Shown piece by piece: positions 8,111-17,101 of a stretch of 64,000 nucleotides of DNA (its first letter is position 1; every line of letters starts with the position of its first letter). The notes below the pieces were generated by a model. It was given only the letters and a program-made list of their open reading frames with translations, had not been told where the DNA came from and searched no databases. The DNA comes from Candidatus Contubernalis alkalaceticus (GTDB lineage Bacteria; Bacillota; Dethiobacteria; SKNC01). A program made the position numbers and the translations under genes. The stretch spans positions 1,754,001 to 1,818,000 of the forward strand of contig NZ_CP054699.1 in NCBI RefSeq assembly GCF_022558445.1, in the 5' to 3' direction.

Positions 8111-8599
8111 TTATCTAAACAGAAGATTTGCCAATAGACCGGCCAGTGATGGTATTGCTATGTAAATACTGTATTTAAGTGCTACAAAACGAGGACCTAA
8201 AAAGGTGAATTCATAGGGTAGGTGTCCTATATTAATCATTCCCCAGGCTGTTATCATAGCAACTGCTGTTCCGGTGGTTACACTATCACGGAATATAGTA
8301 TTAAACAAAGGGAAAAAAGCAAAGGGGCCTCCTTGGATAAGTGCACCGATTGCAGGTCCAATGATTAAACCTCTCCAACCAGATTCTTCTCCCAGCCAAG
8401 CTTGCAATGCTTCTTTAGGTATTAATATATCAATGAAACCTACAATTATAAAAGCAAATAAAAGCATTGGCAAGACGGCTAAAAACATACTTTTTGCTTC
8501 TTTCAGGCCTTCTATATGTTTATCCTGTCGGTACGCCACGAACAAAAGTATTATTGCCATTAAAGATAATACCACAAGTGCATTAGTCATTTTGTTCAC
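8111..8599 (-). CDS. permease half-protein 2 (DUF318/ArsP-like)
   Basis: The 162-residue product has five or six membrane helices and the repeat motif WLGEESGWRGLIIGPAIGAL followed by GGPFAFFPL, which matches the gene just upstream (WLGKEAGWKGPLWGSLMGAL...GGPFFFYPL). Both halves resemble the internal repeats of DUF318/ArsP permeases. Its start overlaps the end of the partner by 17 nt, so they are probably coupled and form a heteromeric transporter. The substrate (in the wider family metalloids or metals) cannot be told. Confidence 0.75.
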   Translation of the reverse strand: MNKMTNALVVLSLMAIILLFVAYRQDKHIEGLKEAKSMFLAVLPMLLFAFIIVGFIDILIPKEALQAWLGEESGWRGLIIGPAIGALIQGGPFAFFPLFNTIFRDSVTTGTAVAMITAWGMINIGHLPYEFTFLGPRFVALKYSIYIAIPSLAGLLANLLFR

Positions 8600-9179
8600 T
8601 ACTTTCCCCAGGTTTGTTTTTCATCTGAAGTTGTATTACTTGCTCCCTAATTTTCTCAGAATACCCAGGTAAAAAGATATTTACAGCGCCTCCCGCCAAT
8701 ATTGGAAATGCAAAAGTGATTAAGAATCTAATAGCTGTAAGTTCCACTCCAACAAATGCTATTTCAACTGGAATTCGAGCAATATTCCAGAGGGTTTTTG
8801 CAGCCACAAAACTAATCATTGTACCAACACTTGCTCCAGAAACTATTAAAGTTGCCATTAAAGGATAGAAAAAGAATGGTCCACCGGGAACCAAGGCTCC
8901 CATCAATGACCCCCAAAGTGGTCCTTTCCAGCCCGCTTCTTTCCCGAGCCACTTAGATACCATTTTGTTCGAGATTAAGTTGGAAACTAACCCAGCCACT
9001 ATAAAAGCAATAATTAGAAGAGGAAAGACGCCGAGAAGCGTTTGTCCACCTAGTAATAATCCTTTAGCGACTAATGAGAAGCCTCCTTGAAAAAAGGCGA
9101 TTATGGCTAAAATACCAGCGACTATTCCTATTCCTAAGATTGTTTTATTCATCCCTATGATCACACTTTCCTTTTTCAA
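8583..9179 (-). CDS. permease half-protein 1 (DUF318/ArsP-like)
   Basis: The open frame of 198 codons starts with TTG at 9179; an ATG nine codons later (9152) is an alternative start. It contains five or six membrane helices and the motif WLGKEAGWKGPLWGSL with GGPFFFYP, shared with its downstream partner. Family members of about 300 residues or more carry two such repeats in one chain; here they are two overlapping genes. Both are on the minus strand. Confidence 0.75.
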   Translation of the reverse strand: MKKESVIIGMNKTILGIGIVAGILAIIAFFQGGFSLVAKGLLLGGQTLLGVFPLLIIAFIVAGLVSNLISNKMVSKWLGKEAGWKGPLWGSLMGALVPGGPFFFYPLMATLIVSGASVGTMISFVAAKTLWNIARIPVEIAFVGVELTAIRFLITFAFPILAGGAVNIFLPGYSEKIREQVIQLQMKNKPGESSEQND

Positions 9180-9298
9180 TAGTTTCTGTCCTCTACTAGT
9201 GATCCCCTTCTCATTATCGTAATGTTTCTATCCTTTTGGTAAATACCTTAATTTAACTGTGCTCCTTCTGTGCGGTTAACACTTGGTTGGCTTAATTA

Positions 9299-9910
9299 TC
9301 ATGGCAATAAATTAACTAGTCCAAAATGTTTAATGATAAGAAACATAATTACCACAATAGGAAGAATGCGTATGCGTTGTAGATAATTTTTGGGTAGAAT
9401 CTTAAATAGTAAAATTGCTGAAAACAATTCGAAACCTCTCGGTATAGAAAAAGTATAGGTAAAGCTATAGCCTTCTGCCAATAACAAACTGATTGGAAAT
9501 GCGGCACAAAAAGCGGCTATCCAGCCATTTCCCCGAGCGTACCACACAACATAACCGCCTATTGGTGCAAGCAAAGCAATACTACCCCATGCTATAAAAT
9601 AATATTTGGGAAATACACCAAATAAAATCATAGAGTAAATATAATATACAACAATCATAGCTACCAAAAATACAAATGCGTGTAAAGCCGCAGTTTCAGG
9701 TGAGCGGCTCCATGCTACAAGTATAGTAGTTACCAATATCCAAAACCCTAGATAAGTTCCAATTTCTCCAACAACTGAACCATCTGTATATTTTGCTAAA
9801 AAGCCTAAAACAGCACCTAGTAATAATACTAACAAGACTCGCCATAAGTTTTGTTGCATAGTGAGCACGTTATCCGATTTTGTTCTTATTTGACTCAACT
9901 TATCTTTCAT
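9299..9910 (-). CDS. DUF6518 family membrane protein
   Basis: The 203-residue product has a short charged N-terminus and about seven membrane helices. The segment YARGNGWIAAFCAAFPISLLL followed by EGYSF matches the pattern of DUF6518 proteins, a family of unknown function often found singly in Firmicutes. The first ATG is used. It is separated by 120 bp from the permease pair and may be transcribed alone. Confidence 0.65.
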   Translation of the reverse strand: MKDKLSQIRTKSDNVLTMQQNLWRVLLVLLLGAVLGFLAKYTDGSVVGEIGTYLGFWILVTTILVAWSRSPETAALHAFVFLVAMIVVYYIYSMILFGVFPKYYFIAWGSIALLAPIGGYVVWYARGNGWIAAFCAAFPISLLLAEGYSFTYTFSIPRGFELFSAILLFKILPKNYLQRIRILPIVVIMFLIIKHFGLVNLLP

Positions 9911-10210
9911 TTCTCTGTCCTCACCTAGTTCAAACTTTTCCCAGCACCAGATGTTTTAAGGCATACTGTAGCTTTTTCCCCTAAAGCCTGCAGCAGGACT
10001 TTATAAACTGATTTCCTTCCAAGAAGAAGAAGCTTTGGATAATTACTAGTAGTTCCCTTAGGTTAGGGCAAGTTCGTACGTTCAGATAAAATTATAGCCC
10101 TGGAACCTATTGAAGACGATCGAGGGCTTGGCCGGCGGACTAAAGTTTATGATCATTCAGCTGAATTTATGATTTCAAAAATTACTTTAGAAAATACGCT
10201 TATTTGATAC
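9911..10210. other. 300 bp of gene fragments
   Basis: On the minus strand about 44 codons ending at 9928 read as protein (PKLLLLGRKSVYKVLLQALG...), without a start and unrecognised. On the plus strand about 40 codons from 10085 to 10206 read FVRSDKIIALEPIEDD... RRTKVYDHSAEFMIS then stop, which weakly resembles a LytTR DNA-binding domain. Both look like leftovers. Confidence 0.4.
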
Positions 10211-10541
10211 GATTTTTGGATTACACCTTTAAAACCATATTTATCAAAATTGGCCATTATGGGTTCGGTTGAATAGCCGCTGGAAACAACAGCTTTAATT
10301 TATGGATCTTCATCAAGCAATATTTTATCGTATCCTTGCCCCCCATACCACCGAGAATTGTCAAGTCTATCACCACCAGGTCAAAAGGATGGTCTGTTTT
10401 CTTAGCTTCCAGGTTTTTTATGATGGCTTCAGCTCCATCTACAGCATAATGGGCCTTATACCCCAGTTGGGATAACATATCGCAGGCTGCCTCTCTAATA
10501 CCTAGATGAATATAATTATAATTTAAAATACGACATTTCTA
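10205..10541 (-). pseudogene. response-regulator receiver domain relic
   Basis: The minus strand encodes MLSQLGYKAHYAVDGAEAI, then PFDLVVIDLTILGGMGGKDTIK with the phospho-acceptor Asp in VVIDL. After a frameshift it continues as KAVVSSGYSTEPIMANF and DKYGFKGVIQKSYQI. This is the C-terminal receiver of hybrid histidine kinases. The N-terminal acidic pocket is degraded, the frame is broken, and the kinase part is absent. Confidence 0.75.
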
Positions 10542-10663
10542 TTCATCTTCAGATAAAAAATAGATACGGTTTAAATGATTACTTTGCCAACACCGCTGTC
10601 CAGACAGCTAAAGCAGTTCTTTCAAGTCAAAAAGAGTTAAATGGTCAGTATAAAAAATCTTAA
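10535..10663 (+). pseudogene. TnpB transposase internal fragment
   Basis: The plus strand reads RYGLNDYFANTAVQTAKAV followed by LSSQKELNGQYKK and a stop. This segment is characteristic of the N-terminal third of TnpB-related transposases. It corresponds to material missing from the deleted copy 670 bp downstream and from the relic near 1 kb. Confidence 0.55.
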
Positions 10664-10725
10664 GTCACCAGATTAAAACCCGACAAAAAAAATTAAAGAT
10701 ATTTTTAAACAAGATCCTTAATATT

Positions 10726-10759
10726 ACATAACCGACATTTTAAATCCTGTCGGTTATGT
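10726..10759. terminator. 12-bp-stem hairpin
   Basis: ACATAACCGACA (10726-10737) pairs perfectly with TGTCGGTTATGT (10748-10759). The T-run is poor. A diverged copy with the same loop sequence lies at 53792-53826, so it may be a dispersed repeat rather than a gene-specific terminator. Confidence 0.5.
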
Positions 10760-10903
10760 TGTTCAATAAATATTCTTTGTTGTAAAATTTGTTTTTTGTT
10801 CAAATTTAGGTTATAAAAACTTGCTCATCATATCATTATATAATTTGATTTAATATATTGAAAATCTTCTCGACATAAGCAAATTTATGTTCCCTTATTA
10901 TCT

Positions 10904-11014
10904 CTATTTTTTATATAAATCTTTAAATATTCGAACAGCTATAAGAAAAGAACTCACAGACATCACAACAAATAATGCAATCCAAATATATATTGAAACT
11001 CCCAGTATGTTCAT
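10904..11014 (-). CDS. 36-residue single-helix membrane protein
   Basis: From ATG 11014, with AAAGGGGA eight nt upstream, a short frame encodes MNILGVSIYIWIALFVV... followed by a basic tail ending KDLYKK. It has one membrane helix with positive residues after it, so the C-terminus is probably cytosolic. The ribosome site and the amphipathic layout support a real small protein. No family is known. The longer plus-strand frame over it (10887-11129) has no ribosome site and is taken as its shadow. Confidence 0.5.
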   Translation of the reverse strand: MNILGVSIYIWIALFVVMSVSSFLIAVRIFKDLYKK

Positions 11015-11212
11015 AACATTGTTCCCCTTTAAATTATTTATCATGATAGATTTTGATTTGATTACCCTCAAAATACTTCCAATGAATTACACTTTAGAAC
11101 ACATGATTATTATATCTTATTATATCTAACTAATGTGAGTTGGACAACTCGGTTATAAGTCAAAGGTAAGAATCAGGAGGAGCTGATTGACCCTAATTTA
11201 TCATCTTAGCGA

Positions 11213-11275
11213 GAAGACCCCTTCCTCTAAGCAAAGCGAAGGTAGGGGATGAATCGCTTTGCTTTTAAAAAAACA
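11213..11275 (+). mobile_element. left-end hairpins of a TnpB-type insertion sequence
   Basis: GACCCCTTCCTCTAAG and CGAAGGTAGGGG pair to form a hairpin, followed by a second short inverted repeat (AAAGCGA..TCGCTTT). A related hairpin (CCCCCACTTCTAAG...GTAGGTGGGG) stands at 17010-17040. Such subterminal hairpins are typical of IS200/IS605-type ends. Confidence 0.55.
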
Positions 11276-11332
11276 CTAGACAAACATATGTTCAGCAATG
11301 TATAATATTACTATATAAGCTACGTTTAGGAG

Positions 11333-11938
11333 GTGCATCTCAAGTGGAAAAATGCTTTTTTTCAAACAGGATCTATAAAAAAGACTTGCCCCAAAAAGAC
11401 AGATGCAGCTATCCAGTTAATTGACATTGCTAATAATAAGAAAAAGCCTATTGTATTAGAGGATCTAAATACAACTGATTCTAAATCAAAACTTTCTTAT
11501 GGCAGCAAAAAGTCTAATCGCAAGATAACTCAATTTGCTTATAAAAAGATAATTGATTCCATCCAGTCCAGGGCTTATAAAGTTGGGATAGCCATATTTT
11601 TAGTAAACCCAGCTTACACTTCTCAAAAGGGGAAGTTCAAATACATGAAACCTAAAGGCTTATCGGTCCATCTTGCAGCAGCTTATGTCATTGCCCGCCG
11701 CAGGATGGGTTTTAGCGAAAAAGTTCCACCGGTTTTGTCTGGTTTGCTGCCGGAGAAGATAGCAGTCAGGCATCATTGGACGCATTGGAGCTACATAACT
11801 CGCATGCTTAAAGATGTAAAGCCCCAGGCTTTGTATCAAGAGTTAGGGAATATGGAAAACGTAGGCTCTCTAAAGGACCTAAGAAATCGATTAGAGCTAA
11901 CAGGAGAGGGAGAATACTTAATACCCTTTTCTGCGTAG
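11333..11938 (+). pseudogene. internally deleted TnpB-type transposase
   Basis: The 201-codon frame begins in the transposase N-terminus but in the wrong frame (TGSIKKTCPKK instead of RIYKKDLPQK). It then jumps into the RuvC-like part: KKKPIVLEDLNTTDSKSKLS (the conserved Glu region), TQFAYKKIIDSIQSRAYKVG, NPAYTSQKGKFKYMKPKGLS and YVIARRRMGF. About 300 residues, including the helical region and first RuvC motif, are missing. It is therefore a non-autonomous remnant flanked by the left hairpin (11213) and the RNA-like right end (11939-12056). Confidence 0.75.
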
Positions 11939-12056
11939 CGTGTTAACGTTGCCATATTTTTCCTACAAGCCCTTGTTGACGGGATGCTTGGTTCCGGTTA
12001 GATAGCCGGAATCTCCCTCTTCAAACCTCGAAGAGGTTAAATGGGAGTAGTTCAAT
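11939..12056 (+). mobile_element. right end of the TnpB element, omega-RNA-like
   Basis: Downstream of the transposase stop are two hairpins, TTCCGG-TTAGATAG-CCGGAA and CCTCTTC-AAACCT-CGAAGAGG, then AAATGGGAGTAGTTCAA. In TnpB elements this zone encodes the guide-RNA scaffold and the transposon right end. A very similar terminal hairpin stands alone at 21262-21328. Function as RNA is inference. Confidence 0.5.
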
Positions 12057-12137
12057 TAACCAATAACTAGTATAATGAAAATAGAAACGTATAGCCGGCC
12101 CTGTTCGCCAAGTTTACTTGTCATAGGAGGGTTTATC

Positions 12138-13325
12138 GTGCCTGTTCTGTCTGGATGGAAAACACAAGAAACCATATTTAAACGCATACACCTAATCATG
12201 GTGGTTTTATTTTTGCTGTTGTCGGCTTACATCGTATCCTTAAATCAAGAGCAGCGTTTCATCCTTATCGCCGGTTACTCCCTTTATTTTATTATGGCGG
12301 CCTTTCGTCATTTTTATCTTTCTAATTTGAAAAACAATATCTGGCAGTTGGTCTTCCCTTACCTGGAGGGGGGCGTTATCTATTACATTACTTTAATAGA
12401 TGTAAATAATACCGGCCTTGGTTTGATTGTCCTTATTGTCTATGATATTGCTTTGGATTACAAATATTCATACGGTATTGTCTATATCATTTTTGGATAT
12501 ATGGCGTATATGTCTATCTATGTGGCGAACTTCCTGCATTTGCCCCTGGGAAACATCATTCTCCTATTCATTATTGGAGGGATTCAGTTCATCCTCTTTG
12601 TTGGTTTTGCTTTTCTGGCAAAGGAGTACAGCATTCAGAGCAGGCAGCTTCGGGAAACTTCGGCACAGCTGTATGCAAAGATGATTGCCATGGAAGAAAT
12701 GACGCTGTTAAAAGAGCGCAACCGGATTGCTTTGGAAATCCACAATACGGTGGGGCATCAATTGACAACGGCATTAGTACAGATAGAAGCTGCCCGAATG
12801 CTTATGGATAAAGACCTTGCAGAAAGCAAAAGGCGCCTGGGCATTATTAAAGACCAGGTGCGGAAAGGCCTTCAGGAAATACGGCAGGCTGTTCATGCCA
12901 TTAAAGTAGATAAGGAATACGATAACTTTCCAGAAACAGTGCATCGTTTGATGGAGCAGGTCAGGTCCCATACAAAAATAAATGTAGACTGCAGCTTTGA
13001 TGACATTGAAGAAGCAAAACTTATACTGAAGAAAACCCTTTATCATATGATTCTAGAGTCTATTACCAATGCCATTAAACATGGACACTGTCAATATATC
13101 AAGATGAATTTAGAAAAGAAGGCGGGGATCATCTCTCTTTCCTGCTTCAATGATGGTACTGTACCCCAAGATATTAAATATGGGTACGGTTTAACTACGA
13201 TGAAAGAACAATTAAAAAGCCTGGGAGGCAATTTAACTATGACCATAAATGAGGACGGTTGGTTTGGCCTGGTGGCAGAAGTGCCCGTCTTTTATCAGGA
13301 GGAGAATGAGGATGGAAAAGATTAG
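12138..13325 (+). CDS. NarL-type (HisKA_3) sensor histidine kinase
   Basis: I start at GTG 12138 (AGGAGGG six nt upstream) rather than the upstream ATG at 12075, giving 395 residues. Six or so membrane helices fill residues 15-165; there is no large extracellular domain, as in intramembrane-sensing kinases. The phospho-acceptor box is ALEIHNTVGHQL (His near 202). N-box ESITNAIKHG and G-box KYGYGLTTMKEQL form the ATPase. The stop overlaps the start of the response regulator by 14 nt, so the pair is coupled. The following operon encodes an ABC exporter, suggesting envelope-stress or antibiotic sensing, which is inference. Confidence 0.9.
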   Translation: MPVLSGWKTQETIFKRIHLIMVVLFLLLSAYIVSLNQEQRFILIAGYSLYFIMAAFRHFYLSNLKNNIWQLVFPYLEGGVIYYITLIDVNNTGLGLIVLIVYDIALDYKYSYGIVYIIFGYMAYMSIYVANFLHLPLGNIILLFIIGGIQFILFVGFAFLAKEYSIQSRQLRETSAQLYAKMIAMEEMTLLKERNRIALEIHNTVGHQLTTALVQIEAARMLMDKDLAESKRRLGIIKDQVRKGLQEIRQAVHAIKVDKEYDNFPETVHRLMEQVRSHTKINVDCSFDDIEEAKLILKKTLYHMILESITNAIKHGHCQYIKMNLEKKAGIISLSCFNDGTVPQDIKYGYGLTTMKEQLKSLGGNLTMTINEDGWFGLVAEVPVFYQEENEDGKD

Positions 13326-13974
13326 AATTATGTTGGTGGATGACCAGATGCTCCTGAGGGAAGGCCTGAAGACCATTATTAACCTGCAGGAAGACATGGA
13401 AGTGGTGGCAGAAGCGGAACACGGTAAAATGGCCATTGAACAGATGGAGAAAAAAATAGTTGATGTGATTTTGATGGATATTTGTATGCCCGTTCTCAAC
13501 GGGGTTGAAGCATGTGCCGTTATAAAAGAGGAATTCCCTGAAACGTCAATTATCATCCTCACTACCTTTGACAATGACGATTATATCATTGATGCCCTGA
13601 CCAATGGGGCTGCTGGATACATTCTTAAAGATATCGATGCTTCCCATTTAATCATGTCCATTCGTGATGCTCATAGAGGTCAAATGATGTTACCTGGAAG
13701 GATTGCTGCAAAACTGGCGGCTCGCTTGTCTAAACAGAAATCTTCTTTTAAAACCCGACAGGGAGTAGATATCCACAAAGAGCCTCTCTTCAGCGACCGG
13801 GAAAAAGAGATAGGTTTACTATTGGCCCAGGGACTGAGCAACCGGCAAATTGCGAAAGAGCTATTTTTAAGTGAAGGAACCGTCAAAAATTATATCAGTG
13901 ATATCTATGCCAAATTAGGAACAAATAATCGAACCAAGGCAGGACTTCTTATTCAACAGCTTGATGATGAGTGA
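13312..13974 (+). CDS. NarL/LuxR-type response regulator
   Basis: This 220-residue protein has a receiver domain (VDDQ near 9-12, phospho-Asp 56 in VILMDICMP, conserved Lys in GYILKDID) and a C-terminal LuxR helix-turn-helix (FSDREKEIGLLLAQGLSNRQ followed by IAKELFLSEGTVKNYISDIYAKLG). ATG 13312 follows AGGAGG with eight nt spacing and lies within the end of the kinase gene. It is the cognate regulator and probably acts on the operon starting at 14158. Confidence 0.93.
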   Translation: MEKIRIMLVDDQMLLREGLKTIINLQEDMEVVAEAEHGKMAIEQMEKKIVDVILMDICMPVLNGVEACAVIKEEFPETSIIILTTFDNDDYIIDALTNGAAGYILKDIDASHLIMSIRDAHRGQMMLPGRIAAKLAARLSKQKSSFKTRQGVDIHKEPLFSDREKEIGLLLAQGLSNRQIAKELFLSEGTVKNYISDIYAKLGTNNRTKAGLLIQQLDDE

Positions 13975-14005
13975 TATCTGTTTTATATCTCGATATCGTG
14001 GAATT

Positions 14006-14029
14006 CCGGAGGTAAAACCTCCGTTTTTT
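14006..14029 (+). terminator. rho-independent terminator after the two-component pair
   Basis: CGGAGG-TAAAA-CCTCCG is followed directly by six T. It separates the two-component system from the downstream transporter operon, which therefore needs its own promoter. Confidence 0.85.
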
Positions 14030-14157
14030 AATTTAAAATGTATCTGAAACTGACATAAGTATCTTCTTGAATTATGACCATGGATGTGACTTCCGTCACT
14101 TATCATATGACCTCTTGTTGTAGTATTATTAAGTTAATAATTTATATGGAGGGAAAA

Positions 14158-14367
14158 ATGATGACAGATTTATTAACTGTTGAGTACCTGTTGATTCTGG
14201 CTCCGCTGCTTTTATTTGAGTTTGTTTTAAAGGGGATTTGTATTGTAAAGATTTTTAGGGAAGGTGTGACAAGCTTAAGCAAATGGGTTTGGCTGGCAAT
14301 TGTATTGTTTATTTCAACCCTGGGGCCCATTAGCTTTTTAATTTGGGGACGGAGGAGGGATATCTAA
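14158..14367 (+). CDS. PLDc_N domain small membrane protein
   Basis: The 69-residue product MMTDLLTVEYLLILAPLLLF... has two membrane helices and ends STLGPISFLIWGRRRDI, matching the PLDc_N (phospholipase D N-terminal) family. Such proteins are common at the head of antibiotic-type ABC operons next to LiaR-like systems. GGAGGG lies four to seven nt before two tandem ATGs. Its stop overlaps the ATPase start by one base (TAATG). Confidence 0.85.
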   Translation: MMTDLLTVEYLLILAPLLLFEFVLKGICIVKIFREGVTSLSKWVWLAIVLFISTLGPISFLIWGRRRDI

Positions 14368-15287
14368 TGATTCAGACAGAAGGGCTGCGTAAAAATTTTG
14401 GCAGCTTTCAAGCCCTGAAAGGGATTGATTTACGGGTTGAAAAGGGCGAGATCTACGGATTCCTTGGACAAAACGGTGCTGGTAAATCTACCGCCATGAA
14501 CATTCTTGCGGGGCTTTCCAAAGCTAATGCCGGAACCTGCGAGGTGAATGGCTGGGATCTTGCCAAGATTGCGCACCCAGGGGATTTACACATCGGCTAC
14601 CTGCCGGAAGAACCCAGTTTTTATCCCTGGATGACAGGTAGGGAAACCCTGCAATATCTGGGAAGCCGCTGGCAGGGTAATGTGGAGAAGCGTGTCCAGG
14701 AAATGCTGGGGTGGGTTGGGCTTATGGAAGCTGCCAACCGTCGTGTGGGTGGCTACTCCCGGGGCATGAAACAGCGATTGGGCATGGCCGCTGCCTTGTT
14801 CTATGATTCTGATCTGATTTTACTGGATGAACCATCATCCGCCTTAGACCCGGAAGGACGAAGTGATGTGCTGAGTCTTATCCTGGATTTAAAAGCCAGG
14901 GGAAAAACCGTTTTTTTGTCTACTCATATTTTAAGTGATGCCGAAAGGGTTTGCGACCGTGTAGGCATCCTTGCTCACGGTCAAATGGTGGTGGAAAAAA
15001 CGCTGGAAGCCCTTTATGCAGAAAATGTACAGTCAATTTATGATGTAACCATACCAAAAACTATGCAGGATACCGGGCTCATTAATAGATTATCCCGCTT
15101 ACCCGGAATTCATAGTGTTGAAGCTGCGGGAGACAAAATATCCATTTCTGTGGATTCCCCGGAGAATTCGGGGAAAACTCTCCTGAACTTTTTCGCATCA
15201 ACGGACCTTATGGTAGAATCCTTTACACTGCGTAGAGCCAGCTTGGAAGATATTTTTTTGGAGGAGGTCGCTAAGAATGGACATTAA
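14367..15287 (+). CDS. ABC transporter ATP-binding protein
   Basis: 306 residues from ATG 14367. Walker A is GQNGAGKST near residue 37, signature SRGMKQRLGMA, Walker B LILLDEPSSALDP, and the switch His in STHILSD. The C-terminal 90 residues form the usual extension of ABC-2 exporters. GGAGGAGGG precedes the start. The gene overlaps the permease start by 11 nt. Together they form an exporter controlled most simply by the upstream two-component system. Confidence 0.93.
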   Translation: MIQTEGLRKNFGSFQALKGIDLRVEKGEIYGFLGQNGAGKSTAMNILAGLSKANAGTCEVNGWDLAKIAHPGDLHIGYLPEEPSFYPWMTGRETLQYLGSRWQGNVEKRVQEMLGWVGLMEAANRRVGGYSRGMKQRLGMAAALFYDSDLILLDEPSSALDPEGRSDVLSLILDLKARGKTVFLSTHILSDAERVCDRVGILAHGQMVVEKTLEALYAENVQSIYDVTIPKTMQDTGLINRLSRLPGIHSVEAAGDKISISVDSPENSGKTLLNFFASTDLMVESFTLRRASLEDIFLEEVAKNGH

Positions 15288-16053
15288 AGCAATGATACGA
15301 AAAGAGATTATGGATGGCCTCCGGAATTACCGGTTTTTGATTCTGTTGGCAGGGATTTTGTTTTTTGCAATATTTGATCCCGTAATGAACAAGTTAGTTT
15401 TGCCGGAACTGCTAAAAAGTCAGTTTCCCAACATGACAGAAGAGGTCATGCAGGGGATGCTGATTACAACTCAAAATGCAAATATTCGAGCCTACCTGGG
15501 AGATGTTTTTCAGATTAGCACCTTAATCATAGCTTTTGCCCTTTCGGGTATCATGGCTCAGGAGATATCTGATAAAACCTTGATATTCCCTATCTGTTCC
15601 GGGAAAAGTTACAGTGGATTACTGCTGGCAAAGCTGAGTGTTTATGGGAGCGTATTAGTAATCAGTTCAATATTCTCGGCAATGGTCAATTACGTGTATG
15701 CAGGAGCCCTTTTTGGATTCGATCTCCCCTCTTTTATGCCTGTTCTGAGGGCCGGATTGTTTCAAGGGTTTTATATGGTGTATGTTTTAGCTTTATTAAT
15801 TTTCATAGGGTCCCTGGTCAAGAAGCCTGTTACCGCAGGGTTGTTAGTTCTAATCCCAGCGTACGGCACCCGTATAATGGGGGACTTGTTGAATATCAAC
15901 AGGTACCTACCCTCCGGTCTGCTGGTTGAGGCAGAAATGCTGGCCGTAATCCCTTCGGTTTCATGGATTGGTTCTTTGGTATCTACTCTTGCAGTTATGG
16001 TATTGCTGATTGGGTTTACTATGATTCGTCTCACTAAAATAGAATTGTTATAG
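15277..16053 (+). CDS. ABC-2 type permease
   Basis: 258 residues with six hydrophobic helices in the ABC-2 arrangement: helix 1 near 18-36, a 60-residue outer loop, then five helices. IMAQEISDKTLIFPICSG lies between helices 2 and 3, the usual conserved coupling region. The start overlaps the ATPase. An alpha/beta hydrolase follows after 11 bp in the same operon. Confidence 0.9.
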   Translation: MDIKAMIRKEIMDGLRNYRFLILLAGILFFAIFDPVMNKLVLPELLKSQFPNMTEEVMQGMLITTQNANIRAYLGDVFQISTLIIAFALSGIMAQEISDKTLIFPICSGKSYSGLLLAKLSVYGSVLVISSIFSAMVNYVYAGALFGFDLPSFMPVLRAGLFQGFYMVYVLALLIFIGSLVKKPVTAGLLVLIPAYGTRIMGDLLNINRYLPSGLLVEAEMLAVIPSVSWIGSLVSTLAVMVLLIGFTMIRLTKIELL

Positions 16054-16064
16054 AGGTGAAATAA

Positions 16065-16991
16065 ATGAAAAGAATATATTTAATAATGGCCGTTATGGTG
16101 GTCTTCGCCATAGTAACCCATATCGCTTTGGATAACGTAGGGTATCATAAGATTCAATTGGATGACGGCATTTTATACGGTAAAGCTTCGGGTAAGGACA
16201 AGGACCTGGTGGTTTTAATCGCTGCCGGCTCAGGCCCAACAGACATGGATGGCAACAGCCCCCTTCTCCAGGGCAGAAATGATTGTTTTCTTCAAATGGC
16301 CAAAAGTTTAGAACGGGAAGGCATATCTACTTTTCGGTATGATAAAAGAACTGCTGGGAAAAGTGCGGGGTCCTTTGATTTTACGAACATGGAATTTGAA
16401 CGGTTTGTGGATGATTTTGTAGGTGTCATCAGGTATTTGAAAGAACAGGGCTACCAAAAGATTTTTGTCATGGGCCACAGCAAGGGCTCCCTTGTGGGTA
16501 TGTTGGCATCGTTAGAAGAACCCATTGATGGATTTATATCCATTGGAGGCACGGGTGTGCCCATTGATGTAACCCTGGAGAAGCAGCTTTCAACTTATTA
16601 CTCGGAGGAAAGCCTGGAAATGAAGACGCTTCAATCCTTAAAGGAAGGAAAAACCGATCCTACTATAAGCGATGAACACCCTCTATTCAATTTAGAAAAT
16701 CAACGTTTCTTTCTAACATGGATGGAGCATGACCCTGGAGAGATCATCAGCAGATTAGATATTCCTATACTCCTCATTCATGGTGAAGCAGACTCTCAAG
16801 TTGACAACGCTGACTTTGAAGCGCTTAAGGCAGGATCCAAGGATGCAGAGGCACTTATCATAAAAAACATGAATCATGTAATGAAAGAGGTTTTTACTGA
16901 CGATGATAATATAGCTTCCTACAGCGATCCATCGTATCCACTGCATAATGAACTTGTTCCAGGGATAGTTGAATTTATCTCTTTTTTTTAG
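16065..16991 (+). CDS. alpha/beta hydrolase with N-terminal membrane anchor
   Basis: The 308-residue protein begins with a hydrophobic segment (residues 4-20) and has the alpha/beta hydrolase nucleophile elbow MGHSKGS near 143, an oxyanion-type AAGSGPTDMDG, an acid in LLIHGEADSQVD and a final His in NMNHVMK. It is probably anchored outside the cell. It closes the PLDc_N-ABC operon, an arrangement also seen with peptide-antibiotic responsive loci; its substrate is unknown. Confidence 0.87.
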   Translation: MKRIYLIMAVMVVFAIVTHIALDNVGYHKIQLDDGILYGKASGKDKDLVVLIAAGSGPTDMDGNSPLLQGRNDCFLQMAKSLEREGISTFRYDKRTAGKSAGSFDFTNMEFERFVDDFVGVIRYLKEQGYQKIFVMGHSKGSLVGMLASLEEPIDGFISIGGTGVPIDVTLEKQLSTYYSEESLEMKTLQSLKEGKTDPTISDEHPLFNLENQRFFLTWMEHDPGEIISRLDIPILLIHGEADSQVDNADFEALKAGSKDAEALIIKNMNHVMKEVFTDDDNIASYSDPSYPLHNELVPGIVEFISFF

Positions 16992-17008
16992 GGTATAAGA
17001 CCCCCACT

Positions 17009-17101
17009 TCTAAGCGTTAGCGTAGGTGGGGCGTATAATCAGGTGGAGTAGAGTCTCCACCTGATTCCTCGATGTTTCAGCTTGCTGAAACGAGTTCACT
17101 C
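17009..17101. mobile_element. three tandem hairpins, IS-end-like
   Basis: Three palindromes follow each other: CCCCCACTTC...GTAGGTGGGG, AATCAGGTGGAG-TAGAGT-CTCCACCTGATT, and GTTTCAGC-TT-GCTGAAAC. The first resembles the left-end hairpin of the TnpB element at 11213. The third is a dispersed repeat (also at 23564 and 28840). They could also terminate the hydrolase operon, though no T-run is present. Confidence 0.5.

Noticed and set aside
10887-11129. 80-codon plus-strand frame
   Set aside because: No ribosome site; the opposite strand holds a better small membrane gene.
11333-11938. Functional TnpB nuclease gene
   Set aside because: The N-terminus is in the wrong frame and about 300 residues, including the first RuvC motif, are missing.
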